Shown piece after piece: positions 37,829 through 45,495 of a DNA stretch of 64,000 nucleotides. A program made the translations under genes and the position numbers. The notes under the pieces are model-generated. The model saw nothing but the letters and a program-made list of their open reading frames with translations, had not been told where the DNA came from and searched no databases. The stretch lies in contig NZ_MVHG01000003.1 in the NCBI RefSeq assembly GCF_002086125.1, positions 62,001 through 126,000 on the forward strand, in the 5' to 3' direction. How positions within the stretch are numbered: position 1 is the first letter of the stretch; each line of letters starts with the position of its first letter. The stretch comes from Mycobacterium arosiense ATCC BAA-1401 = DSM 45069 (GTDB taxonomy: Bacteria > Actinomycetota > Actinomycetes > Mycobacteriales > Mycobacteriaceae).

Positions 37829-39220
37829 TCACGCATCGATACGCGGCCCGGCCTCGGACACTCGGGTGAACTCGGCGCGCATCGCTTCGACGTAGCGCAA
37901 GACGGACCTGCGGGCGATGTCGGTGCCCGGATAGGCGACTACCAGTTGCGTCTTGTCGTGCATGCGATTGACCCACATGCACACCGTCTCCGACAGCCGG
38001 TTGTCACCCCAGACGCCGGCGCGCAGGCCGTCGAAGTAATCACCGAAGGGCAACTTGCGGATGTCGATGTAGGACAGCATCGGCACCGGGCGGTCGGGAA
38101 TTTCGATCGGGCTCGACGACGGGTCCGTCGACTCGAGCAGGTGGTAGTACGGCACCGCGCCCAGGGCCGTGTTGCCGTCGAAAGATGCCTGAGCGGCGCT
38201 GACCACCTCATCGAACGACGCACCGGCAGTCGGGATTGTCAACGGGACGAAACTGGCCAGCCATCCGACCGCGGTGGCGTGCGCGGGATCGCGGCGGTTG
38301 TCGAACGGGGTCAACCCGAAATATGTTGCGGCGCCGGTCAACCGGTGCTCGGTGAGCGCGGCGCAGGCGAACACGCCACCGCTGAAACGTGCTCCCGCGA
38401 GACGGCACGCCGCCTCGAACCGTCGGCCCTGGTCGTCATCGATCAGGTCGAACACGTCGATGGCCCCCGGTGTATCGGCGTGCGACTCGCCCAGTTCCAG
38501 GGGAAATTTCGGCAACGCGCCATTGTTTGCCGCGAGAAACGCCCGCCACGATTGGATTTCGGGCGACTCTTCGTTCAGGCCACGGGTGTACGCGTACTGA
38601 TTCGCGCTGTACTGGCGATGACTCGGAGCCGGCGGCAGCGGGCTCTGCGCTCGTTGCAACGCGGCGAAGTACATCGTTTGGATGTCGAGAAAGATCACGC
38701 CCGCTGACATGCCATCGGCGCGCAAATGGTCAACGGCGATATAGATGGTGAACCGGTCTTCGGCCTGGATGATCCCGAAGGTGAAGCAGTCCCATTGCAG
38801 CGGGTCGGGCGTATCGAGAAGCAGTTTTCGGATCTGGGTCGGAGCCATCCTGCCGAGATCGGCTGGCTCCAAAGTGATGACTTCGGGGTCGGGAATGACA
38901 TAGCGAAGGATTTTGTCGTCGGCGCCGAAGGCAAAGCGGTCGTGGTAGGTGTCGTGTCGCCGCAGATGAGCGTTCACGGCTTGCGTCATCGCGTCGATGT
39001 CGCAGACGCCGCCGATTTCCCAGGCCCCGATGCACAGTCGGGGGATATCCCGGCCGCGACTGACCTGCCGGCGGTAATAGCGAAGATGCTGCGCCTGCTG
39101 ATAACTCACCGGGGCGGGATGGTGTTGGGCTTCGGCCGCGCGCCGATAGGTAGCGGCGGTGGGGTACCAGGAGACGACGGCGCCCTCGGCTGTCCAGTCT
39201 TCAACTGTGCCCAAGAACAT
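37829..39220 (-). CDS. Polyketide-associated acyltransferase, PapA1/PapA3-like
   Basis: 463 aa beginning MFLGTVEDWTAEGAVVSWYP, as in mycobacterial PapA proteins that acylate trehalose. The active motif is DHLRADGMSAG (HxxxDG with the catalytic His kept) and the solvent-channel region includes GWLASFVPLTIP. An AAGG ribosome site precedes the ATG. It is first in the minus-strand operon PapA / fused permease / second acyltransferase / membrane protein. It is expected to transfer a fatty acyl or polyketide acyl group to a trehalose-like sugar; the substrate is unproven. Confidence 0.85.
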   Translation of the reverse strand: MFLGTVEDWTAEGAVVSWYPTAATYRRAAEAQHHPAPVSYQQAQHLRYYRRQVSRGRDIPRLCIGAWEIGGVCDIDAMTQAVNAHLRRHDTYHDRFAFGADDKILRYVIPDPEVITLEPADLGRMAPTQIRKLLLDTPDPLQWDCFTFGIIQAEDRFTIYIAVDHLRADGMSAGVIFLDIQTMYFAALQRAQSPLPPAPSHRQYSANQYAYTRGLNEESPEIQSWRAFLAANNGALPKFPLELGESHADTPGAIDVFDLIDDDQGRRFEAACRLAGARFSGGVFACAALTEHRLTGAATYFGLTPFDNRRDPAHATAVGWLASFVPLTIPTAGASFDEVVSAAQASFDGNTALGAVPYYHLLESTDPSSSPIEIPDRPVPMLSYIDIRKLPFGDYFDGLRAGVWGDNRLSETVCMWVNRMHDKTQLVVAYPGTDIARRSVLRYVEAMRAEFTRVSEAGPRIDA

Positions 39221-40087
39221 GCGTTACCTTTCGTCCGTCAGCTGGCGACGCCGGTCCGGATGACCCTAACCGCAACGCGGATGAATTGCTGAGTAAGTCG
39301 ATTGCCGGAGCCGTCCAGTTCCGCGGGCCGACCGAGCGCCGTGGGCCGCGCTGCGACGAAGGATGCGCACATTTGGTTGGGTTCACGGTGTTTTCAGTTG
39401 ATGGTGCGCATAGCGCCAAGCAGCGCAGACAAAATGACTCGCCGACCCTTCCGCGGCGCAATCATAAGGATCCCCTCTCGGGTCCGCAATCGCAGAGGGA
39501 GTTCTGTCAACCGATCGTGTGCTCGTGTGAGGTAGTCGACACGCAAATGCCATTTAAATCGTGCATCGTTAACACGAAACTGCCACTCGAACAAGCATTT
39601 ATCTCGACGCGATGACCCCACCTGTCGATTGCCACCCACAGAGCCGGCGCAATCTTGGCGAAGCCACGCGACGCTTGCGGACCTGGCGGGACGGCGCCTC
39701 GGTTACGATAACGTGATGTACGGCCGTATTGGAATAGTGTCAGTTAAAGATTTCTTGCTCCGGTGATTCGGGCAAACCACTAAGCGCTCCTCCAAAAGCG
39801 CCGCGACTTTGAGCCCTACGTCGATGCTTACCGCAACTCGGGTACCAGAATTCGTGAGAACCGCGTCGCCTGCAGCAAACTGCGACTCGGCCGGATGGTC
39901 CTCGAACGAAGCGTGCAAACGGCCATGACGCGCCGGTTCAATCTCGAAGCGTCCATCCGATAGCGAGTCGCGCGCCGGCACGGCGGCCTCGACGGCTCAG
40001 CAGACAAAACGTTCTCGATGATCGAAGATGATGTGGACACCGCCATTTCCCGTTGCCGCGAGAGTCGCAAAGAAGGGGACATTGACG
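39221..40087. other. Long gene-poor gap of lower GC
   Basis: 867 bp with no convincing gene. Several 80-110-codon open frames on both strands overlap each other and have no recognisable domain or ribosome site. Base composition is more A/T-rich than in flanking genes (for example near 39540-39610 and 39720-39760). It holds the promoter of the papA-like gene at its left end and leads into gene remnants on the right, so it is probably decayed DNA. Confidence 0.6.
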
Positions 40088-40457
40088 ATGGCCGATGAGC
40101 TGTGGGGGCCGGCCAGACTGCTCGGCCTGTCGACCGCAGCGGGCGCCTTCACCGAGAGCATCGTGCGCGAGCTGGCCGGTAAGACCGACCGGCCGATCAT
40201 CTTCCCGCTGTCCAACCCCACGAGCCGCGCCGAGGCGCGCCCCGCCGAGCTGGACCAATGGACCGACGGGCCCTGATCGCCACCGGCTCACCGTTCGCGC
40301 CGCTACACCGCGGCGGCATGGAATGTGCTGTCGCGCAATGTAATAACGTCTGCATCTTCCCGCGATCGGACTGGGGGTGACGGCGGCTCAGGCGACCCGG
40401 GTTACCGACGAGATGGTGCGCGTCGCCGCGCAGACCTTGGGCGAGGCATCGCCCCGC
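40088..40457 (+). pseudogene. Malic enzyme C-terminal remnant
   Basis: The frame from 40088 reads GLSTAAGAFTESIVREL and then RPIIFPLSNPTSRAEA, the conserved C-terminal region of NAD-type malic enzyme. A frame change after QWTDG leads to RALIATGSPFAP (about 40268-40310); another near 40368 leads to AIGLGVTAAQATRVTDEMV and AAQTLGEAS. At least two frameshifts and no N-terminal domain make it a pseudogene. Confidence 0.85.
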
Positions 40458-40458
40458 C

Positions 40459-40829
40459 GCGATCGCGGTCGCCGAGGTCGCCTACGGCGAAATGTGGGCC
40501 CAAGACGTCGCCGCGATGTATGGCTACGCCCCGGCCTATCCGGCCAACTACCCCTGTTCGGTGGGGCGCCGTTGCTGAGCATGCCCGGCCGCGGCACGCC
40601 CGACCCCCGGTCGCAGCGATCGGCGGGCACGAGCGACACGCCCGGGCGTCAGGTTCCCGCCGCAGCACTGCAAGAGCGGGGGGTGCCGCGCGGAACGCCG
40701 ACCGGAAACGCCGCCGAGCTGCGTGAAATCACCGACGTGCTAGGCAAACTCGTCGAGCTCCCCGCCAGCGGCGCGCTGACCGACACCGAATTCGCCGAAC
40801 AGAAGCAACGCCTCCTCGGCACTGGCTAA
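40459..40829 (+). pseudogene. PPE-domain fragment fused to SHOCT-domain remnant
   Basis: Directly after the malic enzyme piece, one frame reads VAYGEMWAQDVAAMYGYA, a PPE-domain hallmark, then stops at TGA 40579. In the other frame the 150-codon ORF from 40377 continues and ends in ELREITDVLGKLVEL followed by SGALTDTEFAEQKQRLLG, a SHOCT domain. The two may be pieces of one PPE protein with a SHOCT tail, broken by a frameshift and deletion. The 40377 ORF might be annotated as a SHOCT protein. Confidence 0.75.
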
Positions 40830-40868
40830 CCCGGTACTGCGCTGCCCTGGGGTGTATTGGACCATGCC

Positions 40869-40914
40869 TTGACTTCATACATACTGTGTGTATGTTAATA
40901 CATACGGTATGTAT
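40869..40914 (+). promoter_or_regulatory. Promoter with overlapping TetR-type operators
   Basis: TTGACT at 40869-40874 and TATGTT at 40891-40896, 16 bases apart, form a strong promoter. A palindrome CTTCATACATAC...GTATG spans the spacer (40873-40894) and ATACATACGGTATGTAT lies at 40898-40914. Both share the CATAC/GTATG arms with the site before the tetR gene, so repression by that regulator is expected. Confidence 0.75.
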
Positions 40915-40931
40915 CTGGAAAGGTGGGACGG

Positions 40932-41678
40932 ATGAGCGCCACGCTGGACGCCCTGGCGGAAGAACGCGGAATCGTTTTGGAGCTTTGTTCGCAAATGCCG
41001 GATGTGTTGTGGGCGAAGGACAGTGGTTGCCCCGGCTGGTCGGTGCAAGACCTCGTGTCGCACATGGCGTGCAGCTTCTGGCTGGCGGTCGATCCGTCCA
41101 GGTTGCCCAGCCCCGGCGAGTTGCCGGCCGAACGCGCGGCGGACCTTTACGTGCAATCGCGGCGCGCTATGACCCCCGAAGAGGTTGTGGCCGACTATGA
41201 GTCCGTCAGCGCTCGAGGGCTGGAGGTACTCGCCGCGATAGAGGGTCAGGACGTCGACATCCCCATAGGCGACGTCGGAACCTATCCGGCCTCGCTGGTG
41301 CCGACAACCTTCGTCTTCGAATCGCTCATCCACACGCGGTACGACCTCTTCGCCCCCGACGGGCCGCTACCGGGAGACCCGCCGCCCGTCGACGAGCTGC
41401 GGCTTGCCCCCACCCTCGATTGGATCGAAGCGGCACTGCCGCAGCAGAATGTGCCGCTGCTCACCGACTTACACACCGGCGTGGCGGTTCGCCTCGATGG
41501 GTTGTGCGCCCGCACCTTAAACATCGGCGCTCGCGCCGACGCCGGGGCGCGTGTCACGTCCGACTCGCAGGCCTTCGTGCGCTGGGTAACCCAGCGCGGC
41601 ACCTGGGCAGACTTGGGTGTGCAGGCCGAGGGTGACCCGTCGTCGCTGGATGTCGTTCGCCGGCTCAGGGTGTTCTGA
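40932..41678 (+). CDS. Mycothiol-dependent maleylpyruvate isomerase-like (MDMPI) protein
   Basis: 248 aa from ATG 40932; a GTG at 40923 would sit on the ribosome site AAAGG. The N-terminal helical DinB/MDMPI fold contains the conserved WSVQDLVSHMACSFWL with a metal-binding His and later HTRYDLF. A small C-terminal domain follows from about residue 165. Family members act as mycothiol-dependent isomerases or thiol transferases. Control by the downstream TetR regulator suggests a detoxification role. Confidence 0.8.
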   Translation: MSATLDALAEERGIVLELCSQMPDVLWAKDSGCPGWSVQDLVSHMACSFWLAVDPSRLPSPGELPAERAADLYVQSRRAMTPEEVVADYESVSARGLEVLAAIEGQDVDIPIGDVGTYPASLVPTTFVFESLIHTRYDLFAPDGPLPGDPPPVDELRLAPTLDWIEAALPQQNVPLLTDLHTGVAVRLDGLCARTLNIGARADAGARVTSDSQAFVRWVTQRGTWADLGVQAEGDPSSLDVVRRLRVF

Positions 41679-41730
41679 GCCGGACGGCCGACCGCGACCA
41701 GACATCGGTCGGTCGCACGATCGGCGGATC

Positions 41731-41751
41731 TTCATACGGTATGTATGAAGA
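41731..41751 (+). promoter_or_regulatory. TetR operator upstream of the regulator gene
   Basis: A near-perfect palindrome with arms CTTCATAC and GTATGAAG around GGTAT. It carries the same CATACGGTATGTAT core as the site at 40898-40914 before the MDMPI-like gene, indicating one regulator with autoregulation. Confidence 0.75.
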
Positions 41752-41781
41752 TGCCTACGGAGGCGTGGAAGGTAAGGGTCG

Positions 41782-42399
41782 ATGGCGCAGGGTGGTCGCC
41801 GCACGCAGGCGGAGCGTGCGGCCGAGACACGCGATGCGTTGATCGGCGCTGCCCGGCCGTTGTTTGCGTCGGTGGGATTCGCCGACGCGTCCCTGGAAAC
41901 GATCGTCCGCAACGCGGGGGTGACACGCGGGGCCCTGTACCACCATTTCGCTGACAAGACAGAGTTATTCGCGGCGGTGTTCGAGCGCGTGGAGGGGGAG
42001 ATGGCCGCCCGGATGGTGGACGCGGTCGCCGCCGCCGGGCACTCCGATCCGGTCGAGATCATGCGACTGTGTTCCGGGCTCTGGTTGGACGCGTGCGCCG
42101 AACCCGAAATCCAGCGCATCGTCCTGCTGGAGGCGCTGGCGGTGCTGGGGTGGGAACGCTGGAGCGACATCGGGCACCGCTACAACATCGGGTTCGTGAA
42201 AGGACTGCTCACCGACGCCATCGAATCCGGCAGCATTCCCCGCCAGCCCGTCGAGGCCACCGCCCTGACGATCATGGGGGCACTGCGCGAGGCGACGCTC
42301 TACATCGCCCGCGCCGACGATCATCGTCGGGCACGCGCGGACGCCGGCGCGGTGATGGACCGACTGATCGATGCGTTGCGCGCCAACGATTCCAGCTAG
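41782..42399 (+). CDS. TetR-family transcriptional regulator
   Basis: 205 aa. The N-terminal helix-turn-helix (LFASVGFADASLETIVRNAGVTRGALYHHFADKTELF) at about residues 28-64 is typical of TetR. The C-terminal ligand domain contains MRLCSGLWLDACAEPEIQRIVLLEALAVLGWERW. It lies 103 nt after the MDMPI-like gene with its own operator between them, so the two genes probably form an autoregulated detoxification unit. Confidence 0.93.
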   Translation: MAQGGRRTQAERAAETRDALIGAARPLFASVGFADASLETIVRNAGVTRGALYHHFADKTELFAAVFERVEGEMAARMVDAVAAAGHSDPVEIMRLCSGLWLDACAEPEIQRIVLLEALAVLGWERWSDIGHRYNIGFVKGLLTDAIESGSIPRQPVEATALTIMGALREATLYIARADDHRRARADAGAVMDRLIDALRANDSS

Positions 42400-42433
42400 T
42401 CGGCCGCGCCGTGAGCCTCACCGATGAGTGCCG

Positions 42434-43144
42434 CTATGCGGCGATGCTGCCGCCGCCGTCGGCTCGAATGACCTGACCGGTGATGTAGCCGGCATCCTCA
42501 TCCAGCAGCGCGCAGATCGCATGCGCGATCTCGCGGGGTGTCCCGAGCCGGCGCAGCGGAATCGTCTGCAGGATACGCGCTTCGCGCTCGGACCCGACCG
42601 GGCTCAGCGCGCGATACATCTCGGTTTCGATGGGTCCCGGCGCCACGGCGTTGACCGTGATGCCGGACTGCGCGAGCTCGCCGGCCCAGATTCGGGTGCA
42701 CGCCTCCAGTGCCGCCTTCGTTGCCGCGTAGGGCGTGCGCTCCGGGGTGCCCAGCGTGGTCAAGCTGGTGACGTTGACGATGCGCCCCCACCCGTTGGCC
42801 AGCATGCCGGGCAGCACCGCCTGGACCACCTGCACGGCGGCGCGCACGTTCAGGTCGCACGTGACGGCCAGGTCGTCCAGATCGATCGAATCGATGCGGC
42901 CGAACCGGGCGACGGCCACGTTGTTGACCACCGCGTCGATAGGCCCGTTGGCCAGGACAAGCCCGAGCACGGCGTCGGTCGCCGCCCGATCGGTGAGGTC
43001 CGCCTCGTAGAACTCGCCCGGGAAGTCGTCTGGCCCGGTGCGGGCCAGGCCGACCGGTATGTCGCCGGACTTCGCGATGCGGTCGGCGACTGCCCGGCCG
43101 ATCCCCTTGGATGCCCCGGTGATCAGTACGCGCCTTGCGGTCAT
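42434..43144 (-). CDS. Short-chain dehydrogenase/reductase (FabG-like)
   Basis: 236 aa with TGASKGIG, NNVAVA (variant of NNAG), catalytic Ser in NVTSLTTLG, YAATK and the C-terminal GYITGQVIRADGG typical of FabG-like SDRs. It is divergent from the LysR gene, which sits 102 nt away. It is expected to reduce or oxidise a small carbonyl/alcohol substrate; regulation by the LysR partner is likely. Confidence 0.9.
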   Translation of the reverse strand: MTARRVLITGASKGIGRAVADRIAKSGDIPVGLARTGPDDFPGEFYEADLTDRAATDAVLGLVLANGPIDAVVNNVAVARFGRIDSIDLDDLAVTCDLNVRAAVQVVQAVLPGMLANGWGRIVNVTSLTTLGTPERTPYAATKAALEACTRIWAGELAQSGITVNAVAPGPIETEMYRALSPVGSEREARILQTIPLRRLGTPREIAHAICALLDEDAGYITGQVIRADGGGSIAA

Positions 43145-43187
43145 GGTTTCCTCCTTAGACGGCTTATGATTACTGAAACGTTGTGGA

Positions 43188-43202
43188 ATGCGAATTTTGC
43201 AT
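43188..43202. promoter_or_regulatory. LysR-type T-N11-A dyad
   Basis: ATGCGAATTTTGCAT is a near-palindrome with T and A separated by 11 bases, the classical LysR box. It lies in the 102-nt gap between the divergent SDR and lysR genes. Confidence 0.55.
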
Positions 43203-43246
43203 AACGTTGTTGATATGGGCGATGACGTTGCCGTTATGGAGGATCG

Positions 43247-44107
43247 ATGACGACGTTGGCGCAGCTCAAAACGTTCATCACGGTAGTCGATCAGGGTGGT
43301 TTCACGGCGGCGAGCCGACGGCTGGGGCTATCCCAGCCGGCCGTGAGCCGCACCGTCGCCACGCTGGAAAAAGAGCTGGGCCTGCCGCTGTTTCTGCGCC
43401 GCCGCGACGGGCTCTCCCTGACCGAAGCGGGTGCCATCGCGCTGACGCATGCGCGCGAGGCGGTGCGCCAACTCACGTTGATGCGCACCGAGATCGCCGG
43501 CCTGGCGGGCGACATCACCGGGACGCTGAGCCTGGCGAGCCTGCCCTCGGCCACCGCCACGCTCGTCGCTCCCCAACTCCGGGCATTCGCCCAGCGGCAT
43601 CCGGCCGTCACCATCCGGCTGCTCGAGGGAAGCGAGCAAGAGGTCCGTGATTGGCTCGACCAGGGGGCGGCCGAAGCCGGTGTGGTCAGCCTGCCCAGCA
43701 AGGGCCTCGACGTCGCGGTGCTCGGCGAACAGGACATGGTTGCGGTGGTGCCGGCCGACAACCGGCTGGCAGCCAAGGACATCGTCACCTACGCCGACTT
43801 GGCCAAGGAACCGTTCGTTCGCGGTACCGGCGGGTGTGCGGACGTGTTCATGCCGATCGCGCGGCGCGCCGGGGTCGAGTTCGACCTGGCCTTCGAAGCG
43901 CGCGAGATCGCGGCGGCCGTCGAGATCGTGCGCGCCGGTCTCGGGGTGAGCATCCTGCCCAGCGCCGGCCTGCCAGAATTGCCGGGCGTCGCGGTGCGTC
44001 CGCTGCTGCCCCGAACCGTGCGGCGCCTCGGCGTCGCGGCTTCCGCGAGTGCGTCCGCGCCCGCGCGCGCGTTCCTCGATCAGATCGCCGCGCTGAACCT
44101 GCGCTGA
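43247..44107 (+). CDS. LysR-family transcriptional regulator
   Basis: 286 aa. The winged helix-turn-helix domain (LKTFITVVDQGGFTAASRRLGLSQPAVSRTVATLEKELGLPLF) is at residues 7-50, followed by the periplasmic-binding-like effector domain (GTLSLASLPSATATLVAPQL). It is transcribed divergently from the SDR gene at 42434-43144 and probably controls it. A GGAGGAT ribosome-site-like stretch precedes the ATG. Confidence 0.93.
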   Translation: MTTLAQLKTFITVVDQGGFTAASRRLGLSQPAVSRTVATLEKELGLPLFLRRRDGLSLTEAGAIALTHAREAVRQLTLMRTEIAGLAGDITGTLSLASLPSATATLVAPQLRAFAQRHPAVTIRLLEGSEQEVRDWLDQGAAEAGVVSLPSKGLDVAVLGEQDMVAVVPADNRLAAKDIVTYADLAKEPFVRGTGGCADVFMPIARRAGVEFDLAFEAREIAAAVEIVRAGLGVSILPSAGLPELPGVAVRPLLPRTVRRLGVAASASASAPARAFLDQIAALNLR

Positions 44108-44207
44108 TTGGATTGCGCGAGTGCGGTTTTCACCCCGCCCGGCCTCGCGGGCGTCCAAACTGACTTGCTCGACGCGACGCGCTTTCGGCGGCGCCGCCCA
44201 GACGTGG

Positions 44208-44220
44208 TATCTTCGCCGAC
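44208..44220 (+). promoter_or_regulatory. Putative leaderless promoter for the aromatic leader ORF
   Basis: TATCTT at 44208-44213 is followed by seven bases and then GTG 44221. The spacing fits a transcript starting at the start codon. Confidence 0.6.
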
Positions 44221-44295
44221 GTGAATATCGGCGTGCGCGCGTATTGGCGCTTTATCGTGGCTCCGGGTGGAGCCAGCGATGCAGCGGCCGATTGA
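44221..44295 (+). CDS. Leader peptide with consecutive Tyr-Trp-Arg-Phe codons, upstream of DAHP synthase
   Basis: 24 codons from GTG to TGA. Residues 7-12 read AYWRFI, so Tyr, Trp and Phe, the three aromatic end products of the shikimate pathway, are coded almost side by side. The remaining residues are small and unremarkable (VAPGGASDAAAD). The ORF ends 124 nt before the DAHP synthase. A perfect hairpin lies inside its second half. The inferred role is ribosome-mediated attenuation by aromatic amino acid supply; a leader peptide controlling aroF is described in Corynebacterium glutamicum. Confidence 0.7.
   Translation: MNIGVRAYWRFIVAPGGASDAAAD
44258..44275 (+). promoter_or_regulatory. Hairpin within the aromatic leader
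   Basis: TGGCTCC and GGAGCCA form a perfect 7-bp stem with a GGGT loop, starting about 7 nt after the Phe codon. A second possible stem pairs CAGGGCA at 44359-44365 with TGCCCTG at 44383-44389. Neither is followed by a T-run, so any termination would not be a classical intrinsic type. Confidence 0.5.
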
Positions 44296-44419
44296 CGCAC
44301 GCGCACGACTGATACCCGGAGCCCAGCAGTGACCACTCGGTCGCTGCTTTTCGCTTGTCAGGGCATCGGGAACCAGCGGGCGTGCCCTGGGAGCCATCAC
44401 AGGAAGGCACACACCCCAC

Positions 44420-45481
44420 ATGTCCATCATCAGTTGCCAGACGGCGACCATCGATACGTCCGACCACCGGATCGTCTCGTTCCGGGAACTGTCGGCGCCG
44501 GCGGTGATTCGCGCCGAACTGCCGTTGACCGCGCGGCGCGCCCAGGCCGTCCAGCGCGATCGCGACGAGATCTCGGCGATCCTGGCCGGTGGTGACGACC
44601 GGCTGCTGCTGGTGGTCGGCCCGTGCTCGGTGCACGATCCCGTCGCCGCGCTGGATTACGCACGCCGGCTCGCGCCGATGGCCGCGGAGTACGCGGATCG
44701 GCTGAAGATCGTGATGCGCGTCTACTTCGAAAAGCCGCGGACCACCGTCGGGTGGAAGGGACTGATCAACGACCCCAACATGGACGGCAGCTTCGACGTC
44801 GAGCGGGGCATCCGCATCGGGCGGGGGTTGCTGCTCGACATCATCGACGTCGGCCTTCCGGTGGGATGCGAGTTCCTCGAGCCCACCAGTCCGCAGTACA
44901 TCGCCGACGCCGTCGCGTGGGGCGCGATCGGCGCCCGGACCACCGAGTCGCAGGTGCACCGCCAGTTGGCCTCGGGCCTGTCGATGCCGGTCGGGTTCAA
45001 AAACGGCACCGACGGCAACGTCCAGGTCGCCATCGACGGAGTCAAAGCCGCTGCGGCGCCGCACAATTTCTTCGGCACCGACAACTTTGGTCGCGCGGCC
45101 GTCGTCGAGACCATGGGCAACCCCGACTGTCACGTAATCCTGCGGGGTGGCACCACCGGACCCAACTACGAACCCGCCGCGGTGGCAACGGCGATCGAAC
45201 GGCTGAGCAACGCCGGGCTTTCCGGGCAGGTCATGATCGACTGCTCACACGCCAACTCGGCGAAAGACCATGTGCGGCAGGCCGAGGTCACCGCCGAGGT
45301 GACCGCACGCATAGCCGCGGGCGAGCGCGGTATTGCCGGGCTGATGCTGGAAAGCTTCCTGGTCGCCGGGGCCCAATCGCTCGGCGGGGAGCTGGTCTAC
45401 GGCCAGTCGGTGACCGATCGGTGCATGGACTTTCGCACCACCGCGCGGCTACTGGCAGACCTCTACGCAGCGATGGGCTGA
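44420..45481 (+). CDS. aroG: 3-deoxy-7-phosphoheptulonate (DAHP) synthase, type I
   Basis: 353 aa of the type I (E. coli AroF/G/H-like) family: VVGPCSVHD, the PEP/E4P-binding KPRTTVGWKG, GARTTESQVHRQ, GFKNGTDGN and the metal ligands in DCSHANS. It condenses phosphoenolpyruvate and erythrose 4-phosphate, the first step toward chorismate. The known M. tuberculosis enzyme is type II, so this is an additional form. Convergent with mbtA, 14 nt apart; it may supply chorismate for MbtI. No IdeR box is seen upstream; the leader ORF indicates control by aromatic amino acids. Confidence 0.95.
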   Translation: MSIISCQTATIDTSDHRIVSFRELSAPAVIRAELPLTARRAQAVQRDRDEISAILAGGDDRLLLVVGPCSVHDPVAALDYARRLAPMAAEYADRLKIVMRVYFEKPRTTVGWKGLINDPNMDGSFDVERGIRIGRGLLLDIIDVGLPVGCEFLEPTSPQYIADAVAWGAIGARTTESQVHRQLASGLSMPVGFKNGTDGNVQVAIDGVKAAAAPHNFFGTDNFGRAAVVETMGNPDCHVILRGGTTGPNYEPAAVATAIERLSNAGLSGQVMIDCSHANSAKDHVRQAEVTAEVTARIAAGERGIAGLMLESFLVAGAQSLGGELVYGQSVTDRCMDFRTTARLLADLYAAMG

Positions 45482-45495
45482 TCGCGGGCGCGGAC

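Noticed and set aside
39286-39981. Open frames of 81-109 codons on both strands in the gene-poor stretch
   Set aside because: They overlap each other, lack ribosome sites and show no recognisable domain.
44329-44595. 88-codon frame overlapping the DAHP synthase start
   Set aside because: Ends inside the DAHP synthase gene in another frame; the Tyr-Trp-Phe leader upstream explains the region better.
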